DNA from: DASTSN01 sp035549175
GTDB lineage: Bacteria > Bacteroidota > Bacteroidia > Chitinophagales > Chitinophagaceae
Length of the DNA: 64,000 bases
Assembly: GCA_035549175.1 (NCBI GenBank)
Contig: DASZRL010000104.1
Span: forward strand, 1 to 64,000
Reading direction: 5' to 3'
Shown: piece by piece, positions 8,634 through 18,218 of the stretch
Layout: every line of letters starts with the position of its first letter
Numbering within the stretch: the stretch's first letter is position 1
The notes under the pieces: model-generated
The model's input: the letters and a program-made list of their open reading frames with translations, nothing else
Told to the model about the DNA's origin: nothing
The model's database searches: none
Program-made: the position numbers and the translations under genes

Positions 8634-11600
8634 ATGAGTGTTTTAGAAAACCTGAAAGGAAAATTCAAAGAGTTCAAGCCGACCAGCTGGAGCATCCGCA
8701 ACAAGACCTCCATCTACCTGGCCATGCTCTTTATCAGCCTGGCGGGGGTATTCCAGTTCCTCACGCTCCCCAAGGAACAGTTCCCCGACATCGTCATACC
8801 GACCATCTACGTCCAGACCATTTACGTAGGCAACTCGCCCAAGGATATGGAAAACCTGGTCACCCGTCCCATCGAAAAGCAGATCAAGGGCATTACGGGA
8901 GCCAAGATCAACAAGGTGACCAGTTCCTCGGTCCAGGATTATTCCGCCATCACCGTGGAGTTCAGCACCGACGTCAAGACCGACGTGGCCCTCCAGAAGG
9001 TGAAGGACGCCGTGGACAAGGCCAAGACCGACCTGCCCACGGACCTGACCCAGGAACCCACCGTACTGGAGGTCAGTTTCTCGGATCAGCCCATCATGTA
9101 TGTGAACGTGAGCGGGGATTACGACCTGGTGCGGCTAAAAAAATACGCCGATGACCTCAAGGACCGCCTCGAGGAACTCACCCAGATCACCCGGGTGGAC
9201 GAGGTCGGCGCGCCCGAACGCGAGTTCCAGATCAATGTGGACAACCGCCGCCTGCAGGCATCCGGCGTCACCTTTGATGATATTTCCAACGCCGTGTCCC
9301 GGGAGAACATGGATATCTCGGGGGGACTCCTGGAAGTGGGCAACATGAAGCGCACCCTGCAGCTCAAGGGCCAGATCAAGACCGTGGCCGACCTGCAGCA
9401 GATCGTCCTGCGCAATACCAGCGGGGCGCCGATTTACCTCAAGGACATCGCCGAAATCAAGGATACCATCAAGGACCGCGAAAGTTATGCGCGTCTGAAC
9501 GGCAAGAACGTCATCACCCTGAACATCATCAAGCGTGCCGGCGAGAACCTGATCGAGACCTCCGATAATGTCAAGAAGATCGTCGCCGACATGAAGGCCA
9601 GCCAGTTCCCCCAGGACCTGCAGGTGGTCGTCACCGGGGACCAGAGCACCCCCACGCGCACCTCGTTCAATGATCTGGTCAACTCCATCGTCATCGGGTT
9701 CGTGCTGGTGCTGATCATCCTGATGTTCTTCATGGGCGTGACTAACGCCTTCTTCGTGGCGCTCTCGGTGCCGCTGAGCATGTTCGTGGCCTTCGTGTTC
9801 CTGCCGGCCGCCGACCTCATCATCGGCAGCCACGTGACCCTGAACTTCATCGTACTGTTCGCCCTGCTGTTCGGGCTGGGGATCATCGTGGACGATGCCA
9901 TCGTGGTGATTGAGAACACCCACCGGATCTTCATCCAGGGAAAGGGTCGCTACTCCTCCCACCGGGCCGCGATGATGGCCGCCGGCGAAGTGTTTGTGCC
10001 GGTGCTGGCAGGGACCCTGACCACCCTGGCCCCCTTCTTTCCCCTGCTGTTCTGGCCCGGCATCATCGGGAAGTTCATGATCTACCTGCCCGCCATGCTG
10101 ATCTTCACCCTGGCGGCTTCGCTGATCGTGGCCTTTATCATGAACCCCGTATTCGCCGTGGACTTCATGAACCACCCGGAAGGGGAGCGCCCCACCGTCA
10201 GGGCCCTGTTCCGCCAACCCGTGATCTGGATAACGCTGGCAGCGGCCGTCCTGCTGGATCTCAGCCACCTGACCTTCTTTGGCAACCTGCTGATCTTCCT
10301 GGTGCTGCTGGCCGTCCTGAACCGGCTGGTGATCGACCGGCTGATCCACCGTTTCCAGAACCGGGTGCTGCCCTGGATCATGAGTCATTACGAAAACCTG
10401 CTGCGCTGGGCGCTCCGGGGCTGGCGGCCCGTGTACCTGCTGCTGGGGACCTTTGCCCTGCTGATCTTTTCCTTTGCGTTTTTCGGTATGCGGAAGGTGC
10501 CGGTGGTCTTTTTCCCGGGTGGTGATCCCAACCAGATCTACGTATACCTTAAGCTGCCGGTGGGTACCGATGTGGATTATACCGATTCAGTGACCCGGTC
10601 TCTGGAGAACAAGGTCTACCGGGTGCTGGGCATGGATCACGGGCGTACCAACCCCGTGGTGGAGAGCGTGATTGCCAACGTGGCCGTGGGAGCCAGCGAC
10701 CCGATGAGCGGGGACCGCAGCACACGCCCCGAACTGGGCCGCATCCAGGTATCCTTCGTGGAATTTGAAAAACGCCACGGCGTGTCCACGGGACCCTACC
10801 TGGATTCGATCCGCAACGTCATCAAGGGAATACCCGGCGCGGAGATTTCCGTGAACAAGGAACAGAACGGCCCGCCCACGGATCCCCCCGTCAATATCGA
10901 AGTGGCCAGTGATGATTTTGACCAGCTGACCAAGACGGCCGTGGCCCTCAAAAATTACCTGGACTCGATCCGGGTTCCGGGGGTGGAGGAACTGAAAATG
11001 GACGTGGACCTCACCAACCCGGAGATCACCCTGAAGGTAGACCGGGAGCGGGCCCTGATCGAAGGGGTTTCCACCGCCCAGGTAGGCCAGGAGATCCGCA
11101 CCGCCCTGTTCGGCCGGGAGGTCTCCAAGGTGAAGGAAGGCAAGGATGAATACAAGATCCAGCTTCGCAACCTGGAAATGCAGCGCAAAAGCCTGAGCGA
11201 CCTGCTGAACATGAATATTTCCTTCCGGGATATGGCGTCCGGCGGTGCTGTCAAGCACATCCCCATCAGTTCCCTAGTCCGGGTGGATTATACCAGCACC
11301 CTGGGAAGCGTGAAGCGGAAGAACCAGAAGCGGGTGATCACCCTGCGGTCCAACGTCCTGGAATCGCAGGGGTATACGCCCACCGCCGTCAATGCCGTGA
11401 TCAAGGGATACCTCGACAACTTCAAACAGCTGCCTGAAAACGTGACCATCCGCCAGACCGGGGAAGGGGAACAGCAGGCCGAGACGGCCGCCTTTCTGGG
11501 TAAGGCGCTCGTGATCGCACTGATGCTGATCCTGCTGATCCTGGTGGTCCAGTTCAATTCCGTGAGCAAGCCCGTCATCATCCTGACTGAGATCATCTTC

Positions 11601-12215
11601 AGCGTGATCGGGGTCGCCCTGGGCTTTGCCATCACCCGCATGCAGGTGTCGGTGGTCATGACCGGGATCGGGATCGTGGGCCTGGCCGGGATCGTGGTGA
11701 AAAACGGGATCCTGGTGATCGAATTTGCCGACGAACTGCGCGCCCGGGGGCTGCGCACCCGCGAGGCCGTGGTACAGGCCGGAAAGACCCGGATCATCCC
11801 CGTCCTGTTAACGGCCCTGGCCGCCATCCTGGCCCTGATCCCGCTGGCCGTCGGTTTCAATATCAATTTCGTGACCCTGTTCTCGGAACTGAATCCCCAT
11901 ATCTTCTTCGGCGGGGACAACGCCGTGTTCTGGAAACCCCTTTCCTGGACGATCATTTTCGGGCTCGCCTTTGCCTTCTTCATGACCCTGATCATGGTGC
12001 CCAGCATGTACCTCATCGCGGAGCGCCTGCGCCGGCCCATGCGCCGGATGTTCGGCGGTAAATGGATCTCGTTCCTGGGGATTCCGCCCCTGACGATCCT
12101 GTTCCTGCCGCTGATTCTGGTTACGCTGGTCATTCACCGACTGGCCGTACGGCGCCGTGCGCGCCGGCTGCAGGGCCAGCGGGTGAACCAGGCGTTCCTC
12201 GGATCCTGGTTCTGA
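8634..12215 (+). CDS. RND-family efflux permease, long variant
   Basis: The 1193-residue inner-membrane proton antiporter drives the pump. The proton-relay aspartates are present in TM4 (LGIIVDDAIVVIENTHR), as is the TM10 lysine (GLAGIVVKNGILVIEFADE), so it should be active. The protein is about 150 residues longer than the usual 1030-1060. Extra length lies in the middle, with two additional hydrophobic stretches (PVIWITLAAAVLLDL and NLLIFLVLLAVLNRL) before the second repeat, and at the C-terminus, with a further hydrophobic segment (FLGIPPLTILFLPLILVTL). Related Bacteroidota permeases show such extensions. It is the last gene of the tetR operon and is followed by a strong hairpin. Substrate cannot be read from sequence; the class fits hydrophobic drugs better than metals. 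Confidence 0.95.
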   Translation: MSVLENLKGKFKEFKPTSWSIRNKTSIYLAMLFISLAGVFQFLTLPKEQFPDIVIPTIYVQTIYVGNSPKDMENLVTRPIEKQIKGITGAKINKVTSSSVQDYSAITVEFSTDVKTDVALQKVKDAVDKAKTDLPTDLTQEPTVLEVSFSDQPIMYVNVSGDYDLVRLKKYADDLKDRLEELTQITRVDEVGAPEREFQINVDNRRLQASGVTFDDISNAVSRENMDISGGLLEVGNMKRTLQLKGQIKTVADLQQIVLRNTSGAPIYLKDIAEIKDTIKDRESYARLNGKNVITLNIIKRAGENLIETSDNVKKIVADMKASQFPQDLQVVVTGDQSTPTRTSFNDLVNSIVIGFVLVLIILMFFMGVTNAFFVALSVPLSMFVAFVFLPAADLIIGSHVTLNFIVLFALLFGLGIIVDDAIVVIENTHRIFIQGKGRYSSHRAAMMAAGEVFVPVLAGTLTTLAPFFPLLFWPGIIGKFMIYLPAMLIFTLAASLIVAFIMNPVFAVDFMNHPEGERPTVRALFRQPVIWITLAAAVLLDLSHLTFFGNLLIFLVLLAVLNRLVIDRLIHRFQNRVLPWIMSHYENLLRWALRGWRPVYLLLGTFALLIFSFAFFGMRKVPVVFFPGGDPNQIYVYLKLPVGTDVDYTDSVTRSLENKVYRVLGMDHGRTNPVVESVIANVAVGASDPMSGDRSTRPELGRIQVSFVEFEKRHGVSTGPYLDSIRNVIKGIPGAEISVNKEQNGPPTDPPVNIEVASDDFDQLTKTAVALKNYLDSIRVPGVEELKMDVDLTNPEITLKVDRERALIEGVSTAQVGQEIRTALFGREVSKVKEGKDEYKIQLRNLEMQRKSLSDLLNMNISFRDMASGGAVKHIPISSLVRVDYTSTLGSVKRKNQKRVITLRSNVLESQGYTPTAVNAVIKGYLDNFKQLPENVTIRQTGEGEQQAETAAFLGKALVIALMLILLILVVQFNSVSKPVIILTEIIFSVIGVALGFAITRMQVSVVMTGIGIVGLAGIVVKNGILVIEFADELRARGLRTREAVVQAGKTRIIPVLLTALAAILALIPLAVGFNINFVTLFSELNPHIFFGGDNAVFWKPLSWTIIFGLAFAFFMTLIMVPSMYLIAERLRRPMRRMFGGKWISFLGIPPLTILFLPLILVTLVIHRLAVRRRARRLQGQRVNQAFLGSWF

Positions 12216-12243
12216 GCGATAGGCAATCCCCATACGAAACCTT

Positions 12244-12276
12244 CCGGACAGCGCCCCAGGGCGCTGTCCGGCTTTT
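12244..12276 (+). terminator. Rho-independent terminator of the efflux operon
   Basis: Perfect 12-bp stem (arms 12244-12255 and 12260-12271) with a CCAG loop, followed by CTTTT. It lies 29 bp after the permease stop. Confidence 0.85.
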
Positions 12277-12387
12277 GGGGCCGTACCAGGCCGGTTAGCG
12301 GAAAACGATAACGGGGGCAGCGGGTGGACCGGCGGGCCGGGCACCTCCTGCTGAGCCGGGACCGGAGCCCGGCCCGTGTTCCATAAA

Positions 12388-12416
12388 GAAAGGCTGCCCT
12401 TTGCGGGCAGCCTTTC
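12388..12416 (-). terminator. Terminator of the M16 peptidase gene
   Basis: Perfect 12-bp stem (12388-12399 with 12405-12416) and a 5-nt loop. Read on the minus strand the stem ends in TTTC and is followed by TTTATGG. It lies 31 bp beyond the stop of the convergent peptidase gene. The 231 bp between the two convergent genes hold these two hairpins and nothing else recognisable. Confidence 0.75.
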
Positions 12417-12446
12417 CAACAGCTGTATTTTCTTTTGAACCAGGCC

Positions 12447-15299
12447 TTAAAAGCTCTTCTTGCCAACCGGGTTGCCGTCCGTGTCAAGTTCGATGATCTC
12501 AAAGCCGGATTTTTCCAGCCCGGGCAGGATCCGCTGCTTGTCTCCCACCACGAGGATATTCATTTTGCCGGGGGTGATCCATTTGGCCGCCAGGGCATCG
12601 ATATCCTGCCGGCTGATGCCACGAAGGATCTGGTTCTGCTGGTCGACATAATTGCCCGGCAGGTCGTAATCCAGGATGCGGCCGATGAATCCCGCTTTCT
12701 GGTATCCCGTTTCATAGCGCAGGGCATCGCGCTGCCCGATGGAACTCTTCATAAAGGCGAGTTCCTCGTCGGTAATGCCGCTGCTGGCATATTGATTCAG
12801 TTCCTTCATGATCTGGGTCAAGGCGCTGTCAGTGGCGGCGGCCTTGATCCCCGAGCTGAACGTGAAGTCGCCGGTCAGCTTGTCTCCGTCAAAATGGCTC
12901 TGGGCGCCATAGGTCCAGCCCTTGTCTTCCCGCAGGTTGAGGTTGAGGCGGCTGTTGAAGGCGCCCCCCAGCACATAGTTCATGAGCCCCGCCTTGTAAT
13001 ATTCGCCGGTCGCGTCGTATTTGAGGCCGGTAACATAGCCTACCCGGAACTCGGTCTGGGCCGCTTTGGGAACATCCACCAGGTAGATCCGGGCCTTATC
13101 CACCGCCGGGGCCGCCGGAAGGGTGGGCGGCGTGACGGCCTTGTCGGGCAACTGCTGCAAAAAGGCCAGCTTGGGCAGGATCTCCTCTTCGGAAACATCG
13201 CCCACTACCACCACATGGGTTCCGCGGGAGGTCATGTAGGTATCATAATACTGCTGCACATCCGCCAGGGTGAAGTTCCTGACGGTTTCCTCGGTCCCGG
13301 ACTCGTCAATGCCCAGGATGTTGCCTGCGCCGTAATTCAGCCTGGCATAGACCAGGTCAGCCACCGCGGAGGGCTGGGACTTAATCTGCTTGAAGTTTTC
13401 CAGGGTCTGCTTCTGGATCCGGCTGAAGGCGTCCTGCGTGAATTTGGGTTCCAGGATCCGCTCCTGCAGCAGCGCCAGGGTGGGATCCAGGTTCTTTTTG
13501 AGGCACTGTACGCTGAAGGTGATATGGTCCACGTCACTGCTGACATTGATCGTGCTGCCCAGTTTCTGCAGCTCGCGGCTCATCTCTTCCGCGCTGTGCT
13601 TTTTGGTGTCCTCCGACATCATATCCGTAAAGAAGGAAGCCAGCCCGGCCTTGTCCAGGTGGTCTGCCTGGGCGATATGGCCGCCCGGGATCTGGACGGA
13701 CAGGGTCACCGTGGGCAGCTCGTTGCTGCTGGTGCCGATCACCTGGATGCCTCCGCCCAGGTCTTTCCTCCAGTAGCCGGGTACCTTGACGACCGGGTTG
13801 GGGCCGCTCGCCGGCATCTTGCTACGGTCAAAATGGTCTTTGGCCTTGACATATTTCAGGCCGGCATACCCATAGTTGGGAGCGGTATAATGGCTTTTGT
13901 CGATGGTATAGTTGTTGGGGGCCACGGCCAGGTCCTCATGACCCTTGGTGAGTACGCTGAGCACCACCGGGTGATGCAGCTTGATGTATTTTTCATACAC
14001 GCGCATGACATCTTCCTTGGTGACGGCCTGGTACATTTTCAGCAGCCGGCCGATCTGGTTGGGGTTGCCCGTGAAGGTCTGGAAGGCGGCCAGCTGGGAC
14101 ACCTTACCGGCCACGCTTTGCAGGCCGTTGATATACTGCGCCTCGATGCCTCCCTTGAATTTGGCGATATCCTCGTCGGTCACGCCACGGGCCTCGAAGC
14201 TGTCCAGGGCGTGCTGCAGCAGCGCATACATGCTGGCCAGGGATTTGCCCGGGTAGGGAATGATCTGGAAATAAAAGGAGCCGGAGAGTTCGCTCAGGTT
14301 GCTGTAGCAACCGGCCTGCAGGGCCAGCTGCTTTTTGACCAGCTGCTGGTAAAGTACCGAATTGTTGCCCTGGCCGAGCACCTGCGCCAGGCAGGCCAGG
14401 GGCGCCATGTCCGGATCATAATTCGGGACGGTGGGGTAGGCTTCGAAAAGCAGCGGCATGCGGGCGTAGTTGTCCACGTAGGACACGAAGCGGTGGCTGT
14501 CCAGTTCGGGCACCTCCGGTTTCATGTTCTCGACCCGGGGTCCCCGGGGGATGGGCCCGAAATACTTCTCCACGAGTTTTACGACGGCCTTGGTATCCAC
14601 GTCCCCGCCGATGGTCAGCGTGGCGTTGTTGGGGCCATACCAGCGCAAAAAGAAGTTCTTGAGGTCATTGACATTGACCCGGTCCAGGTCTTCCACGTAG
14701 CCGATGGTCAGCCAGGAATAGGGGTGGCCGTAGGGGTACAGGTTCTTGGAGATGTTTTCAAAGGCCAGGCCGTAGGGGCGGTTATCATAGTTCTGCCCGC
14801 GTTCGTTTTTTACGGTAGCGCGCTGCACTTCAAATTTCTGCTGGGTGACGGCGTCCAGCAAAAAGCCCATGCGGTCGGCTTCCAGCCACAAGACCTTTTC
14901 CAGCTGGTTGCTCGGTACCGTCTCATAGTAGTTGGTGCGGTCCAGGTTGGTGGATCCGTTCAGCGTGCCGCCGGACTCGGTGACGATCTTGAAATGCTGT
15001 TCGTCGGCGACGTGGTCGCTGCCCTGGAACATCATGTGTTCAAAGAAGTGGGCAAAGCCGGACTTGCCGATTTCCTCGCGGGCCGAACCGACGTGATAGG
15101 TTACGTCCACATGGACAACGGGGTCGCTGTGATCTTCGTGCACAATCAGGGTGAGGCCGTTGGGCAGTACATACTTGGCATAGGGAATGACCAGTTCATC
15201 CCCCTTGCGGGATACCTGCTCGACCAGTTTGGCCTGGCTGAGCGCCTGGCCCGTCAGCAGGGCCGCCAGCCCGGCCAGCAGCAGAAAATGTTTCTTCAT
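12447..15299 (-). CDS. M16 (pitrilysin) family zinc metallopeptidase, secreted
   Basis: The 950-residue protein starts with a signal peptide (MKKHFLLLAGLAALLTGQALSQ) and contains two M16 halves. The N-terminal half has the inverted zinc motif HFFEH (residues 84-88) and the downstream NERGQNYDNRPYG segment with the third-ligand region. The C-terminal half (from about residue 500, GYWRKDLGGGIQVIGTSSNELP) lacks the HxxEH motif, as expected of the inactive partner domain. Such periplasmic enzymes degrade peptides inside a closed chamber. The gene is monocistronic, convergent with the efflux operon and divergent from the AIM24-like gene. Substrates are unknown. Confidence 0.95.
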   Translation of the reverse strand: MKKHFLLLAGLAALLTGQALSQAKLVEQVSRKGDELVIPYAKYVLPNGLTLIVHEDHSDPVVHVDVTYHVGSAREEIGKSGFAHFFEHMMFQGSDHVADEQHFKIVTESGGTLNGSTNLDRTNYYETVPSNQLEKVLWLEADRMGFLLDAVTQQKFEVQRATVKNERGQNYDNRPYGLAFENISKNLYPYGHPYSWLTIGYVEDLDRVNVNDLKNFFLRWYGPNNATLTIGGDVDTKAVVKLVEKYFGPIPRGPRVENMKPEVPELDSHRFVSYVDNYARMPLLFEAYPTVPNYDPDMAPLACLAQVLGQGNNSVLYQQLVKKQLALQAGCYSNLSELSGSFYFQIIPYPGKSLASMYALLQHALDSFEARGVTDEDIAKFKGGIEAQYINGLQSVAGKVSQLAAFQTFTGNPNQIGRLLKMYQAVTKEDVMRVYEKYIKLHHPVVLSVLTKGHEDLAVAPNNYTIDKSHYTAPNYGYAGLKYVKAKDHFDRSKMPASGPNPVVKVPGYWRKDLGGGIQVIGTSSNELPTVTLSVQIPGGHIAQADHLDKAGLASFFTDMMSEDTKKHSAEEMSRELQKLGSTINVSSDVDHITFSVQCLKKNLDPTLALLQERILEPKFTQDAFSRIQKQTLENFKQIKSQPSAVADLVYARLNYGAGNILGIDESGTEETVRNFTLADVQQYYDTYMTSRGTHVVVVGDVSEEEILPKLAFLQQLPDKAVTPPTLPAAPAVDKARIYLVDVPKAAQTEFRVGYVTGLKYDATGEYYKAGLMNYVLGGAFNSRLNLNLREDKGWTYGAQSHFDGDKLTGDFTFSSGIKAAATDSALTQIMKELNQYASSGITDEELAFMKSSIGQRDALRYETGYQKAGFIGRILDYDLPGNYVDQQNQILRGISRQDIDALAAKWITPGKMNILVVGDKQRILPGLEKSGFEIIELDTDGNPVGKKSF

Positions 15300-15397
15300 A
15301 TAAGGATAGTTTTTTCCAAAGCTCGAAAAATAAACAATTTGGCTGCAATTTCCAGCGGGAATTCCATCGCCGGTAAAGCGGCAGCAGGGTTCTTCCG

Positions 15398-15405
15398 TAT
15401 TTTTG
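15398..15405 (+). promoter_or_regulatory. -7 box of the AIM24-like gene
   Basis: TATTTTTG, a full match to TAnnTTTG, 16 bp before the ATG at 15422. Confidence 0.6.
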
Positions 15406-15421
15406 TTCCCAAAAAGGCATT

Positions 15422-16231
15422 ATGGATACCAATACACGCCTTAACCATGAGATTGATTACCGGATTTACGGAGAGGAACTGCAGTTTGTCGAGGTGGAAC
15501 TGGATCCCGGTGAGACGGCGATCGCCGAAAGCGGCGCCATGATGATGATGGACGACGGGATCGACATGCAGACCCTGTTCGGGGACGGCAGCCAGCAGGG
15601 CCAGGCCGGCCTGCTGGGTAAGCTGATGAGCGCCGGCAAGCGCCTGCTGGTCGGGGAAAGCCTGTTTATGACAGCGTTCACCAACGTGGGCCAGGGCAAA
15701 AAGCGGGTCTCCTTCGCCGCCCCCTATACCGGCAAGATTATCCCGATGGATCTCCGGGAGCTGGGAGGCCGCATCATCGCCCAGAAGGATGCCTTTCTCT
15801 GCGCAGCCAAGGGGGTCAGCATCGGTATCCAGTTTCAGCGCCGCCTGGGAACCGGCATTTTTGGCGGGGAAGGCTTCATCATGGAAAAACTGGAGGGGGA
15901 CGGGATGGCCTTCCTGCATGCCGGCGGGTACGTGCTGGAAAAAACCCTCCAGGCCGGCGAGCTGCTCAAGGTGGACACGGGCTGCGTGGTGGGTTATACC
16001 GACGGCATTGATTTCGACATCGAATTTGTCCGGGGCATCAAGAACTGGATGTTCGGGGGAGAAGGCCTGTTCTTCGCCATCCTGCGGGGTCCGGGCAAGG
16101 TCTGGATCCAGTCGCTGCCCATCAGCCGGCTGGCCGGCCGCCTGGTCGCTTACGGCACCTACAAGCGCAAGGAAGAAGGCAGCATCCTCGGCGGACTGGG
16201 CAACCTGCTCGACGGGGACGGCATGTACTAG
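15422..16231 (+). CDS. AIM24 / TIGR00266 family protein
   Basis: The 269-residue protein belongs to the AIM24 family, which folds as a beta-sandwich of tryptophan RNA-binding attenuator protein-like type. Visible marks are the YGEELQFVEVELDPGETAIAESGAM start, the FGGEGFIMEKLEGDG core and the GPGKVWIQSLP segment near the C-terminus. The bacterial role is unknown; yeast AIM24 affects mitochondrial membrane organisation, which should not be transferred to bacteria without evidence. No signal peptide or membrane span is seen. It is transcribed alone from its own -7 box, divergent from the M16 peptidase gene. Confidence 0.9.
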   Translation: MDTNTRLNHEIDYRIYGEELQFVEVELDPGETAIAESGAMMMMDDGIDMQTLFGDGSQQGQAGLLGKLMSAGKRLLVGESLFMTAFTNVGQGKKRVSFAAPYTGKIIPMDLRELGGRIIAQKDAFLCAAKGVSIGIQFQRRLGTGIFGGEGFIMEKLEGDGMAFLHAGGYVLEKTLQAGELLKVDTGCVVGYTDGIDFDIEFVRGIKNWMFGGEGLFFAILRGPGKVWIQSLPISRLAGRLVAYGTYKRKEEGSILGGLGNLLDGDGMY

Positions 16232-16339
16232 TCCCGGAGGGGCTGTTTTTCTGCCCGCCAGGGCGGCAACCGGCGCAGGCCGGTTTTTTTCGTTTCGGGC
16301 GGGCGGCAAATTCTTCGCGCTTCGTAATGCATCCGGATT

Positions 16340-16347
16340 TAAATTTG
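16340..16347 (+). promoter_or_regulatory. -7 box of the 2-oxoacid oxidoreductase gene
   Basis: TAAATTTG matches TAnnTTTG and sits 14 bp before the GTG taken as the start codon. Confidence 0.55.
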
Positions 16348-16361
16348 TAAAAACTACCAAC

Positions 16362-18206
16362 GTGGAACGCAAGCAAGAGGTTCTCAGCGACGTGGTCATC
16401 AAGTTTGCAGGGGATAGCGGAGACGGGATGCAGTTGACCGGAAGCCAGTTTACCAACAATACCGCGCTGCTGGGCATCGACCTGGCGACCTTCCCGGACT
16501 TCCCGGCGGAGATCCGGGCGCCCCAGGGCACCCTGCCGGGGGTGAGCGGCTACCAGCTGCGGTTCTCCAGCAATCCCGTGTTTACGCCCGGGGACGCCTG
16601 CGATGTCCTGGTCGCGATGAACGCCGCGGCCCTGAAAACCAACCTCAAACAGCTTAAGAAAGGGGGCAAGATCATCGCCAACACCGACGGGTTCGATTCC
16701 AAGAACCTGCGCCTGGCCAATTATCCCGACGGGGTCAACCCGCTGGAGGACGGCAGCCTGACCAATTACGAGGTCATCAAGATGGATGTTACCAGGATGA
16801 CCCGCGAGGCCCTCAAGGAGTTTTCCATGGGGACCAAGGAGAAGGACCGGGCCAAGAACATGTTCGTGCTCGGTTTCCTGTACTGGATGTACAACCGGAA
16901 TATGGAAAGCACCCTGCAGTTCCTCAAAGAAAAATTCGGCAAGAAGGACGAAATCCTCAACAGCAATATCCGGGCCCTGCAGGCCGGCTACAACTACGGC
17001 GATACGACCGAGACCTTCACCACCACCTACAAGGTGGAAAAAGCCCGGATGGAGCCCGGCACCTACCGGTCGGTCATGGGCAACCAGGCCCTGGCCCTGG
17101 GACTCATTGCCGCCTCCCAGAAAAGCGGGCTTCCCCTGTTCCTGGGATCCTATCCCATCACGCCGGCCTCCGACATCCTGCATGAGCTCAGCCGCCATAA
17201 GAATTTCGGGGTCCGGACCTTCCAGGCGGAAGATGAAATCGCCGCCATCACCTCCGCCATCGGGGCCAGCTACGGCGGAGCCCTGGGCGTGACGACCACT
17301 TCCGGCCCGGGCATGGCCCTGAAAGGAGAAGCCATGGGCCTGGCGGTTATGCTGGAAATCCCGCTGGTCATCTGCGATATCCAGCGCGGCGGCCCCTCGA
17401 CGGGCCTGCCCACGAAGACCGAGCAGAGCGACCTGCTGCAGGCCTATTACGGCCGCAACGGGGAATGCCCGATGCCGGTCCTGTCGGCGTCCACGCCCGC
17501 CGACTGCTTCAGCGCGGTGTATGAGGCGGTCCGTATCTCGGTGCAGCATATGACCCCGGTAATCTTCCTGAGCGACGGCTACATTGCCAACGGGGCGGAA
17601 CCCTGGAAATTTCCGACGGAAGACCAGCTGCCGGAAATTCCCGTCACTTTCAAGACCGCACTGGCCGACGGGGAAACCAAATTCCAGCCGTACCGCCGGG
17701 ATGAAAAACTGGCCCGCCCCTGGGCCCGGCCCGGAACCCCGGGACTGGAACACCGCATCGGCGGGCTGGAGAAGGAAAATGAAACCGGCAATGTGAGTTA
17801 CGATCCGGAGAACCACCAGCTGATGATCAAGCTGCGCCAGAAGAAGGTGGATCTCATAGCCGAATATATTCCGCTGCAGCAGATCGAGACCGGTCCCGCG
17901 AAGGGCAAGGTACTGGTGCTGGGATGGGGATCCACCTACGGGGCGATCAAGTCAGCCGTGCAGGAACTGGTGTCCCAGGGGCATTCCGTAGCCCATGCCC
18001 ACCTGCGTTATCTCAGGCCCTTCCCGCGCAACCTGGGTGAGATCCTGCGTCAGTTCGATACGGTGCTGATCCCCGAGATCAACAACGGCCAGCTTATCCG
18101 GATCATCCGCGACACCTATTTCGTGGATGCCGTGGGCTACAATAAAATCATGGGCATTCCCATTACCCGTACGGAACTGGTCGAGGCGATCCGCCAATAC
18201 CTCTGA
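16362..18206 (+). CDS. korA: 2-oxoacid:acceptor oxidoreductase, alpha subunit (gamma-alpha fusion)
   Basis: This 614-residue protein is the fused gamma-alpha subunit of a ferredoxin-dependent 2-oxoacid oxidoreductase (2-oxoglutarate or pyruvate type), which oxidatively decarboxylates a 2-oxoacid to acyl-CoA. The gamma domain begins VVIKFAGDSGDGMQLTGSQF; the alpha domain carries YPITPASDILHELS, TTTSGPGMALKGEA and QRGGPSTGLPTKTEQSDL. The frame is open far upstream, overlapping the preceding gene, but homology begins at ERKQEVLSD; GTG at 16362 is the only good start there and has a -7 box in place. The thiamine-pyrophosphate-binding beta subunit, usually the next gene, is absent: the following gene is convergent and unrelated. 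Substrate specificity cannot be assigned. Confidence 0.92.
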   Translation: MERKQEVLSDVVIKFAGDSGDGMQLTGSQFTNNTALLGIDLATFPDFPAEIRAPQGTLPGVSGYQLRFSSNPVFTPGDACDVLVAMNAAALKTNLKQLKKGGKIIANTDGFDSKNLRLANYPDGVNPLEDGSLTNYEVIKMDVTRMTREALKEFSMGTKEKDRAKNMFVLGFLYWMYNRNMESTLQFLKEKFGKKDEILNSNIRALQAGYNYGDTTETFTTTYKVEKARMEPGTYRSVMGNQALALGLIAASQKSGLPLFLGSYPITPASDILHELSRHKNFGVRTFQAEDEIAAITSAIGASYGGALGVTTTSGPGMALKGEAMGLAVMLEIPLVICDIQRGGPSTGLPTKTEQSDLLQAYYGRNGECPMPVLSASTPADCFSAVYEAVRISVQHMTPVIFLSDGYIANGAEPWKFPTEDQLPEIPVTFKTALADGETKFQPYRRDEKLARPWARPGTPGLEHRIGGLEKENETGNVSYDPENHQLMIKLRQKKVDLIAEYIPLQQIETGPAKGKVLVLGWGSTYGAIKSAVQELVSQGHSVAHAHLRYLRPFPRNLGEILRQFDTVLIPEINNGQLIRIIRDTYFVDAVGYNKIMGIPITRTELVEAIRQYL

Positions 18207-18218
18207 GGCCCGAAAGGT

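Noticed and set aside
12435..15542. 1035-codon plus-strand open frame opposite the M16 peptidase gene
   Set aside because: It is the antisense shadow of a clear zinc peptidase gene; long antisense frames are expected at this G+C content, and its translation shows no domains.
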